DNA of 11,827 bases from Schizochytrium sp. CCTCC M209059. Taxonomy: Eukaryota > Sar > Bigyra > Thraustochytrida > Thraustochytriidae. The stretch spans positions 185,076-196,902 of the forward strand of contig KN805392.1 of assembly GCA_000818945.1 (NCBI GenBank). Direction: 5' to 3'. Position numbers and translations under genes: made by a program. Shown one piece after another: positions 1 through 6,048 of the stretch. Numbering within the stretch: position 1 is the stretch's first letter; every line of letters starts with the position of its first letter. The notes under the pieces were generated by a model. The model saw only the letters and a list, made by a program, of their open reading frames with translations, did not search any database and was not told the origin of the DNA.

Positions 1-134
1 CGCCCCTCGGTCTCCGTCGCGTAGCGAAGGCTCGCGGTGGCTCGCTTTCGTGTGCACCCGAAGAGCGGCTGCTGCGTAAGAAAGAGAGAAATCAGAGATT
101 CCTGATGGATGTCTCTTCGAATTGAATTCTCTCC

Positions 135-260
135 AGCGCCGACGGCCAGCTCAGGCCGCGCGGGGCAAGCGGGCGTCCCCGTTGCCTGCGCGCGGCCAAC
201 TCAGCGCGCACAGGCCGACGGGCGTCCCCGTCACCTGTGCGCAGCTGGGCCGCCGGCGCT
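135..260. repeat. Two-armed GC-rich cruciform (closing stem plus two hairpins)
   Basis: Bases 135-151 pair with 243-260 to form a closing stem with one mismatch and one bulge. Inside it sit two hairpins. Hairpin 1 (154-197) pairs 9, 5 and 4 bases around small bulges; hairpin 2 (206-242) pairs 9 and 6 bases. Both end in the same apex, GGG-CGTC-CCC, so the two arms look like diverged copies of one another. The pairing was traced by hand. The segment could act as folded RNA or as a DNA cruciform such as a mobile-element end; the sequence does not decide between these. Frames reading through it show no recognisable protein. Confidence 0.7.
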
Positions 261-328
261 CACGCAGCCGTCTGGTTGCGCAGAAGGAGCGGAGTCTCAG
301 ATGCTGCTGTGAAGCGGGTGAGGAGGAA

Positions 329-390
329 GTAAGATAGGTGACTGATTTATCTGATATGAGGCCAGGAATTTTCTCTCTCTTTCCTCATAG
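329..390 (+). other. Probable spliceosomal intron (62 bp)
   Basis: The donor reads GAA|GTAAGA and the acceptor is a long pyrimidine tract ending TCCTCATAG|AG, with a CTGAT branch-like site between them. This is a textbook short intron on the + strand. The upstream frame is open from 80 to 328 but has no ATG, and splicing leads to a TGA three codons into the next exon (AGG ACG TGA). The transcript may therefore be noncoding, or this may be the end of a gene that begins left of the window. The upstream exon contains the two-armed hairpin; the downstream side leads into the large inverted repeat. Confidence 0.5.
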
Positions 391-413
391 AGGACGTGAC
401 AAAGGCCAGGACT

Positions 414-701
414 TTATTGCGACATGATGAGGCTTGGACATCTATCTTTCATGTGCGCAGTCAGGACCCGGAAGTCCGGCAGCTTAATCGATTCAACATT
501 CGACCAGGGAGTCGTGCTCCACCATTCGTGGTGGTGAATGCGTGCGCTTGAATCTTTCACTACACGTTTGCCAATGTGCGTATCAGTTGTCGTTGCTTTT
601 ATTTTTTGACCTTGTGATTTGCGCTTCTTGATATTAGCACGCGTGTGCTGATTCCTGCGAGAGACCGGACGGGCAAATCGATTCCCTTGGTTCTTTAACG
701 G
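414..701 (-). pseudogene. Startless open frame through the left repeat arm
   Basis: On the - strand a frame stays open for 95 codons from just after a TAA at 702-704 to a TAA at 414-416, with no initiator ATG. Its centre, read outward from the repeat, contains IHHHEW and TTPWSNVE, matching the frame in the right arm. After the repeat boundary (near 477) the peptide diverges. The frame appears to be a fragment of a once-coding sequence duplicated in inverse orientation. I do not recognise the family. PW followed by a Lys/Leu-rich helix is seen in the linker of some retrotransposon polyproteins, but that link is a guess. Confidence 0.35.
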
Positions 702-795
702 TTAGACTTCGTGACAAGCACGAAGTCGTTGTGTTGTGATTCCCGCGCTCGGTTAGGTACTGGTAGGAGGTGAGCGAGGCGCGGAAATGTTGATA
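477..795. repeat. Left arm of large diverged inverted repeat
   Basis: The reverse complement of this 319-bp arm aligns along its whole length with 850-1163. The longest exact blocks include 20-bp or longer matches around the GGGCAAATCGATT core and the CGACCAGGGAGTCGTG block near the outer end. Identity is roughly 80-85 percent by eye, with small indels of a few bases. The outer boundary is sharp: beyond CGGCAGCTT the flanks no longer match. The inner boundary at GTTGATA leaves a 54-bp spacer. The geometry suits a foldback-type element or an inverted duplication. Confidence 0.85.
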
Positions 796-849
796 ATAAA
801 GAAATCCAAAGTCTAGAATATGATTTGAGTAAGTTGAGAGCTCCCAAAG

Positions 850-1163
850 TATCAACATTTCCGCGCCTCGATCACCTATAAGTACCTAATCAAGCGCAGG
901 AATCCTAACATAACGACTTCGTGCTTGTCGCAAATTATAACCGTTAAATAAGCAAGAAAATCGATTTGCCCGTCCGGTCTCTCGCAGGAATCAGCAAACG
1001 CGTGCTAATAATATCAATAAGCGCAAATTACAAGACCAGTAAAAAAGGCAAGGACAACTGATTCGCGCATTGGCAAACGTGCAGTGGAAGATTTAAGCAC
1101 ACGCATTCACCACAAATGGTTGAACACGACTCCCTGGTCGAATGTTGAATTAATTAAGCTCCG
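850..1163. repeat. Right arm of large diverged inverted repeat
   Basis: This is the partner of 477-795. Differences between the arms are mostly G or C on the left against A or T here, so this arm has drifted toward AT. Beyond 1163 the open reading frame carried by the arm continues into sequence absent from the left side, which suggests that this side keeps more of the original unit. A transcript crossing both arms would fold into a stem of about 300 bp with a 54-base loop. Confidence 0.85.
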
Positions 1164-1224
1164 AAAGGATAATTATAAGCACTTTGCCGCGCTTAAAGCA
1201 GCCATTGATAGTGAATACGAATGA
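1021..1224 (+). pseudogene. Startless open frame through and beyond the right repeat arm
   Basis: A 67-codon frame on the + strand ends in TGA at 1222-1224. It contains RIHHKW and TTPWSNVELIKLRK, parallel to the left-arm frame (RIHHHEW, TTPWSNVESIKL), then a basic, helical tail ending AAIDSEYE that the left copy lacks. A TAA lies directly upstream. Compared with the left arm there is a small indel near 1040 that changes the frame, so upstream homology lies in another register. It is best read as a decayed coding remnant; the domain is not recognised. Confidence 0.35.
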
Positions 1225-2072
1225 TTAGATCAGATCGTATACATGTTTCATTCTGCATGTACGCGAGCTATATGCTCATTAGTCTTTATCATAAATAATG
1301 GAATTGTGCTTTGAGAATCAGATCAAATGTCGTTTCGTCAGGGCTTTTCTTTCGCCCGGCTAAGTGACGACGCACCTTCTCCAGGTCACGAGCACGTGAG
1401 AAAAAAATATAGGTTCCGCAGATCTGTGCGTTGAGCATGGGCTCACATTGACTTTTTTTCTTTGTGTAGTGCTCACCTGAAGTGTGGCCAAGGCTCAAGT
1501 CAGTCACTCGACATGTAAATTTTGATGGATCATGATTCTCTTTGCACAGACGGCAAAATCAGCATCTGCAAATCCATGTGATGGATCAGTCGCGCAAGGT
1601 TTGCTGGATCTTTTGCTGCCGGGATGGAGGACGAAAAGTAAGTCACGATTAACCCTTCAAGAAAAAGACTTTGGTCTCTTCGCAGGTTCCATGCTTGCTT
1701 GTTAAATTTGCTGATAATCAAAAGAGCGAAAGTGTTGACACAAGCTCGCTGGGTCAAATGAAAAAGGGGTAGAGAGAAACACACATCTTTTTGGAAGAGA
1801 ATTTATCGTACAGCGTTTGTTCTCAAGATTTTAAATTGAGGTGTTTTTCTAGTGCTACATGCATTACTTGACATACTTGCTCGGGTTGCGCGCGCGGTCT
1901 CCTGATTATATCGAACTCATAGAGTAATTCTCAAAAAACTTGCTTCTGTATACCAGTTCCATCTGTTGTTGTTGTTGTTTGTGTGCTTGTTCTGTACGTG
2001 TCAAGCTGTGCGCTTCTCCGTCCAAAATTGTGCACGTCGAGTACATATCTGCATGATCTATTGCTCCTCCTT
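1225..2072. other. Intergenic, AT-richer stretch
   Basis: Apart from the frames at 1289-1802, nothing firm is seen. A (GTT)5 microsatellite lies at 1965-1979. A startless frame on the - strand (about 1895-2130) contains a Gln run encoded by that microsatellite and is probably spurious. No tRNA, transposon end or well-formed promoter was recognised. Confidence 0.5.
1289..1802 (-). pseudogene. Two overlapping open frames, possible broken gene
   Basis: On the - strand a frame is open from 1802 to 1530 (90 residues). A second frame, in another register, is open from 1558 to 1289 (89 residues, ending ILKAQFHYL). Neither needs an ATG start near its 5' end. The second begins FCRLCKEN and carries HTSGEH, giving a Cys-x2-Cys and later His-x4-His spacing that could hold zinc. 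It then continues with a basic helix (RDLEKVRRHLAGRKK). A single frameshift or a missed splice would join the two. Such finger-plus-basic arrangements occur in transposase N-termini among other proteins, but I cannot assign a family. Chance open frames in fairly AT-rich DNA remain possible. Confidence 0.3.
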
Positions 2073-2339
2073 TCACAAAGCGAATCGAGCTGCTCGCATA
2101 GCTTCTTGAGCCAGTCTCACAACTTTGCGCGTAGATAGCAAGTAATCAGCCCTACTATGAACATACATACCATCAACAATCAAATCCACACACGTATTGC
2201 ATGGCAAGGTCGCACCGCACAGTGCGTGCGCGGTATCCGCTGAAAATGTCAAAGATGTAGAGAGCTAGCCACTTTCGAAGCAGCGCTTACCGAAAGCATC
2301 AAGAAAGATCCTCTTTTCAGAAAAAAGTCCATTCTTTTC
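2073..2339 (-). CDS. Candidate two-exon small coding fragment
   Basis: On the - strand, exon 2339-2291 and exon 2239-2073 are separated by a 51-bp intron (2240-2290) with donor TCG|GTAAGC and acceptor CATTTTCAG. Splicing joins the exons in one frame of 71 residues that ends in TGA at 2073-2075. The peptide contains FSEKRIFLDAFADTAHALCG, then a mostly helical, Ala/Arg-rich tail ending AMRAARFAL. A TAA at 2340-2342 closes the frame upstream and there is no initiator ATG. It may be the last exons of a longer gene, or an alternative 3' end of the neighbouring 508-residue gene, whose stop lies 42 bases upstream in transcription order. Family unknown. Confidence 0.35.
2240..2290 (-). other. Probable spliceosomal intron (51 bp)
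   Basis: The donor is GTAAGC. The 3' end is a pyrimidine-rich run with a TTGAC branch-like site followed by TTTTCAG. Removing it keeps a 71-residue frame open across the junction (1 + 167 bases = 56 codons downstream), whereas reading through meets an in-frame TAG within the intron. Confidence 0.5.
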
Positions 2340-2380
2340 TTATCGTGCTGCCTTCGATTGGGTCGGGTCACACATTTCAT

Positions 2381-3907
2381 TTAATTCAGCGTGTCTGAAG
2401 CTGCGCGAATGTCGCGAACCGCGCGAATGATGCGCTCTTCAACGAGAAAGAGACGGTCTTGACCCCATGTCGCCGTGTCCATGAAAGCGAATGATGGCAC
2501 TCCCCACAAACCGTGAGCGTTCAAGGCCCGGCGGTTCTCGGCAGCAAAGGATTTCCACGTCTCCGTACGCAAAAGCGAGGGATCCCAGCGAATGCCGGCG
2601 GTGCGACAAATAGTCCGTAGTCCAGCGTGCGTGTGAGGGTCAAGGGCGCGGGTCCAGACGTGCTTTGACCACGCTAGTAAGAAGTCGCGCTCTTTGCCCT
2701 GCGCTCGAGCCTCCATAAAAAGTGCGAAGGCATGGTGGATGGGCTCCCCAATGGGATCATTAAAGAAGCCATACGCGGTCCATTCGAGACGTTCTGCCTC
2801 GCGACGCGCATCGCGAGCAATGTAAAAAGACTTTGCGAGGCCGACAGGAAGACCAGACATGAGCATCGGCAGCACGGGTCGAAATCGAACTTGCACCCCA
2901 TAAAAGTCAGCCATGTCCAAAAGGGGTCGCAGTACGATTTGTGAATATGGCGAGCGGAAGGAGTAGTAAAAGTCAATGTACGGTAGCTCGTGGCGCTCGT
3001 CCGGCGTTGCCTTGAACGAAGCTGCCTGGCGCATCTTGTCCCGGAAGAGCAGGCTGCACGTCCTGCTAAATAGTGTCGCCGAGGAAGAAATGCGCAGGTC
3101 CGCATAAACGGATGGAGAGACGTCTCGACCACGGGAAAGTGACAAGCGACGCGATACGCGCCGGGGAACGCGCAGACGCTCCTGCGAAAGCAAGATGGAT
3201 TCCAAGTAGTGAAGTCTATCAATGCCCCAAAACCACTCAAATCCGTAAAAGGCGGTGCCAGAAAGATAGTGTCCGGCCCGGCGAAGCCTGGTCGCATTGC
3301 GCGCGAGCAAAGCGTCAGTCATATTCTCGTCTGCGAGAGTACCGGGGCCCTCATTGACACAAAAATTGATGAGGCCCGAAGCGTTGTTCGCAAGCAAGAG
3401 GCTCGAGACCTGGACAATTCGCTTGAGAAGATCCTGAGTGGCGCTCCCGCCGTCGAGGAATGTGTTATTCAGGTTCGCCGCAGCCCAGCGCTCAGCAAGG
3501 TGAACTGTTTTTGGCCTGGGAAAAGACTCCATTGAAGGAACCCCGGTGATGAGGTCCTCGTAGACATTGAAGAGGACGCGCGCGTCGCGAATGCGCCAGG
3601 TAAATTGTTGCTCGCGAGTTGTGGCGTATGCTGGAAGGCCAGCATCGGCGGGCTCTGGAACGACAATGACAAGGACCTTGACGTCATACTTGCGGACCAT
3701 GAGGCCAAGAGCCTGAAGAGCAATGAACGAGTGCGGGTCTGACATGCAGTGATAGAAAACAATGTGCTTGCTGCCGAGACCTGCCAGATCTGCGATGGCT
3801 CGCACTCTGCTGATGAGCTCGCTCGACGTCAGAGCATGCACGAGGTATGCTTTAATGAGCCTTGCCACCTGATCCAGGGTTTCGCGTAGTCTGACGACGA
3901 GGGCCAT
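2381..3907 (-). CDS. Tandem DsbA/HCCA-isomerase-like thioredoxin-fold protein
   Basis: The 508-residue product has two thioredoxin-superfamily domains of the DsbA / 2-hydroxychromene-2-carboxylate isomerase / GST-kappa kind. Domain 1 (about 47-240) starts with a beta strand and SDPHSF in place of the usual SPYS, and ends with EWFWGIDRLHYLE, a hallmark of the N-terminal half of such double proteins. Domain 2 (about 309-497) carries RSPYS at 318-322, the site of the glutathione-activating Ser in the family, then a YIARDARREAERL helix and a GVPSF cis-proline loop (469-473) with WGQDRL. No CxxC redox pair is present, so an isomerase or glutathione-transferase-like reaction is more likely than disulfide exchange. 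The ATG has good context (AAG ATG GCC). No signal peptide is evident. Substrate unknown. The same two-domain layout is familiar from bacteria, which would allow gene transfer, but this is not tested here. Confidence 0.85.
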   Translation of the reverse strand: MALVVRLRETLDQVARLIKAYLVHALTSSELISRVRAIADLAGLGSKHIVFYHCMSDPHSFIALQALGLMVRKYDVKVLVIVVPEPADAGLPAYATTREQQFTWRIRDARVLFNVYEDLITGVPSMESFPRPKTVHLAERWAAANLNNTFLDGGSATQDLLKRIVQVSSLLLANNASGLINFCVNEGPGTLADENMTDALLARNATRLRRAGHYLSGTAFYGFEWFWGIDRLHYLESILLSQERLRVPRRVSRRLSLSRGRDVSPSVYADLRISSSATLFSRTCSLLFRDKMRQAASFKATPDERHELPYIDFYYSFRSPYSQIVLRPLLDMADFYGVQVRFRPVLPMLMSGLPVGLAKSFYIARDARREAERLEWTAYGFFNDPIGEPIHHAFALFMEARAQGKERDFLLAWSKHVWTRALDPHTHAGLRTICRTAGIRWDPSLLRTETWKSFAAENRRALNAHGLWGVPSFAFMDTATWGQDRLFLVEERIIRAVRDIRAASDTLN

Positions 3908-4169
3908 CTTGCTCGAGTGATGCCTTCGTTCTTCTGCGCCACGCAGGCTTTTAGTGACGCTGTTCCCACCAGGACAGACAACGAAGGTGCGTTTGCGCGC
4001 CTGCCCGACGTCTCTGGCTCTGTCTGTCTATGTGTGTGCGTGTCCTTGCGCACTGCGCTTTCGAGTCTTTCCTCTTTGGCCGCGAGCCCCGGACCTGCTG
4101 GCTTGCTTCGCTGCGCGCGTGCCTTACTCACTCATTGCACGAGCCACCCACCCTCTAAAAATGTTTTTG
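3908..4169. other. Intergenic region between two minus-strand genes
   Basis: This stretch should hold the promoter and leader of the 508-residue gene. A pyrimidine-rich, TCTG/TGTG-type stretch lies at about 4013-4050. On the - strand a GTGAGT donor-like site lies at about 4126-4131. On the + strand a donor-like GAAG|GTGCGT (3987) and an acceptor-like TTTTGTTATAG (ending 4175) face each other. The + strand frame they would join (starting ATG at 3920) gives a 48-residue peptide without recognisable features, so I do not call a gene. Confidence 0.4.
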
Positions 4170-4448
4170 TTATAGGCAGGCAGCAGTCAACGACCACGAT
4201 GGACACCCGCCCGTCCTTGCGCTCGAAGAGACCGTCGAGGAGGTCAGGTCATTGAGCGCGCGCTGTTTAGGTCGGCGCTTGTATTTCTGATTCAGCCTCT
4301 GTGCAAAAGCGGCAGCAGTATTGCTTTCTTTGCTTCTTTCTTTCGGATTCTGAATGTCAAAGATGTCAAGACCAGCAATCTTGACCAACACCCACTCATG
4401 GCACCGCGTGAGAGGCCTAGCAATGTGGACTGTCCAGAGTCTGTTTGT
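4170..4448 (-). other. Possible second exon of the histone-fold-like gene
   Basis: A frame in register with the upstream gene is open here and ends in TAA at 4170-4172. It is preceded at 4449-4450 by a strong acceptor (long pyrimidine run, then TTGTCTCAG). Skipping the TGA at 4512 with a donor after AAG at 4521 (72-bp intron) or AAG at 4545 (96-bp intron) would join in frame. It would add a 92-residue tail starting TNRLWTVHIARPLTRCHEW and continuing into a basic KYKRRPKQR patch. Both donors (GTCGCT, GTGGTT) are weak, so this could equally be 3' untranslated sequence. A separate high-GC3 frame (4132-4248) with GLFERKDGRVSIVVVDCC overlaps its end in another register. Confidence 0.35.
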
Positions 4449-4511
4449 CTGAGACAAGTGTAAGACAGGGGCAGCAAAGGAAACACATTTCTTCTTTTCA
4501 AAAACATAAGA

Positions 4512-6032
4512 TCAAGCGACCTTGTCCGCAGCAACGAGAACCACCTTGGCAAGAAGTTCCCCGATTGTATGCGGAGTAGAGTCACGGCTCAAAGACTCGC
4601 GCATGACTCTTACAATTTGGCTGGTCTGAAGTTTGTCCATGGCCCTCAAAATGTCTGTTCTGTCGATGGGAGTGTCGAGACGGTAGTTTTCGGGGCAAAT
4701 GTGAGCGCACAAATCGACGCACAATGGCTCGAGACGAATCCAAGCGGTCGCGAGTCGGTTGATCTTGTGGATTGCAACTCGTGACGAATTACCTGTTGCC
4801 GAAGAAATTGCTTTTTCTTTCGGCGTCAACGACTCAGAATCATCCGACGTATCCGAGGAGCAGGCAAGTGCCCAAGGAACCTGCAAAAAGTCAGCAGCGA
4901 AATCCTCACAGTAGAGGCGCGTGAGCTGCAAGTACTCTGTAAAGTTGATGAGACGATCACCTTGAATGCATTCTATTTCACGCTGCAAAAGGCGCGCAAA
5001 ACAGGTACGATTCCAATTGGTCGCAAGAATAAAGTCAAAGCGCACCCGGGTACCTTGCAGATGGCTGCCTTGCCGGACGCTATCAAGGTAGATTTGGATA
5101 GCACGAACTGGGTCACATGGGCCCTCTTCTGCCTCGCTGGTCTGTGTTGCAGGCGCCCGCTGACCTTTGGCTGTTCCTGGTCGGTGGCTCTTTCCTCGGC
5201 TCTTTACATGCGTCTGCGTCTGACTTCTGTTCGCGTGGCTTCCTCCCACGCCGTGGAGTCTACGAGGGTCCTCCGCAAAGCGTCCACTGTTCCTTTCATC
5301 ATCCTGATCACGAAACGCCTCATGGTTTACGTCATAATTGACGCCATTTCTTTCCGTTCCATCCTTGTAATTGGGATCGCTACCTTCGCCCTCGTCTTCG
5401 TCACTATCTTCGTAGAGATTGCTGCTGCTGCTTGTAGTGCCAAATGAGCTTCTTGTACTATTGTCGTCTTCACCACCATCTTCGTCATTGTCATCCGATG
5501 ACCCGTCTGCTTCGCTTGCGGCATCTTTCGGTCGCTTTGGACCATTATTGTTTGGGTTTTTAGTAGTACGATGAGCCAAGAGATCTCGCGCAGAACTTCG
5601 GGTGCGAACGCGTGCATTCGCTGTTGCAGGCCGCGCTCGTGACAGTGAACCTTTGGAGTGTGTTTTGTTTCGCTTGCTCGAGAGTCCCGTTTTTCGTCGT
5701 CTTGACGCGGCGAGATCGTTTGCACACTCTTTTGCTCCCCGGATCTTGTTGCCTGAATAGCTCGCGGTGTTGTTTGTTCTGTCGTCATTTCGATCAGGGC
5801 ATTTGTCGCGGCTTTTCTTGCTTCCAGCTGGTTTTGATGAATTGCTATTGCTCGAATGCGATTCGACAATCTTGGCAAGGGCTTCGCTGACGTAGACCTG
5901 AACATTGCATTCTTGCAAAATACTCATTGATCTCTTGCAAGGTTCGCGAGGTTCGCCTGGAGCTTTCCATGTGTACGTCAGCGGCCGGAAAGGGTTAGCT
6001 AGCTCCAAGATGTCATCAGCAGGATGAGCCAT
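4512..6032 (-). CDS. Disordered protein with C-terminal NF-YC-like histone fold
   Basis: The 506-residue product has four parts. A short ordered N-terminus (1-58) comes first. A low-complexity basic section follows (60-165; Ser/Lys/Arg/Asn rich, with RRRK and KRNK as likely nuclear-localisation patches). An acidic Asp/Glu/Ser section spans 173-222. A predicted helical C-terminus spans 307-506. Residues 447-467 read PENYRL.T.I.RTDILRAMDKL, close in pattern to the L2-alpha3 part of the NF-YC histone fold (ENKRRTL..NDIA.AI.KF). The preceding helix (424-446) could be alpha2. I infer a DNA- or chromatin-associated nuclear protein, possibly with a histone-fold partner. The start ATG directly follows an (AG)8 run, with purine at -3. 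The C-terminus may extend by splicing. The histone-fold call is by eye and moderate. Confidence 0.7.
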   Translation of the reverse strand: MAHPADDILELANPFRPLTYTWKAPGEPREPCKRSMSILQECNVQVYVSEALAKIVESHSSNSNSSKPAGSKKSRDKCPDRNDDRTNNTASYSGNKIRGAKECANDLAASRRRKTGLSSKRNKTHSKGSLSRARPATANARVRTRSSARDLLAHRTTKNPNNNGPKRPKDAASEADGSSDDNDEDGGEDDNSTRSSFGTTSSSSNLYEDSDEDEGEGSDPNYKDGTERNGVNYDVNHEAFRDQDDERNSGRFAEDPRRLHGVGGSHANRSQTQTHVKSRGKSHRPGTAKGQRAPATQTSEAEEGPCDPVRAIQIYLDSVRQGSHLQGTRVRFDFILATNWNRTCFARLLQREIECIQGDRLINFTEYLQLTRLYCEDFAADFLQVPWALACSSDTSDDSESLTPKEKAISSATGNSSRVAIHKINRLATAWIRLEPLCVDLCAHICPENYRLDTPIDRTDILRAMDKLQTSQIVRVMRESLSRDSTPHTIGELLAKVVLVAADKVA

Positions 6033-6048
6033 CTCTCTCTCTCTCTCT
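6033..6048 (-). repeat. (AG)8 repeat abutting the start codon
   Basis: Eight CT units on the + strand, that is (AG)8 in the 5' leader of the 506-residue gene, run directly into its ATG. Length changes would alter the leader without affecting the protein. Confidence 0.85.

Noticed and set aside
109..337. Two overlapping + strand frames of about 70 codons
   Set aside because: Both pass through the folded GC-rich repeat; their Arg/Pro/Ala-rich peptides resemble translated repeat, and the second lacks an ATG.
634..858. A 74-codon - strand frame across the repeat spacer
   Set aside because: The matching frame in the other arm has a stop and many amino-acid changes without codon structure, so it is a by-product of the inverted repeat.
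2674..3762. Frames of up to 207 codons overlapping the thioredoxin-fold gene
   Set aside because: They are other-register or antisense shadows of a clearly coding, domain-bearing frame.
3920..4257. A + strand spliced micro-gene (intron 3987-4175)
   Set aside because: Splice sites are fair, but the 48-residue product has no recognisable features and lies antisense to the candidate exon and promoter of - strand genes.
4962..5447. A 161-codon + strand frame
   Set aside because: Antisense to the disordered part of the 506-residue gene, whose Asp/Ser codons give hydrophobic antisense translations.
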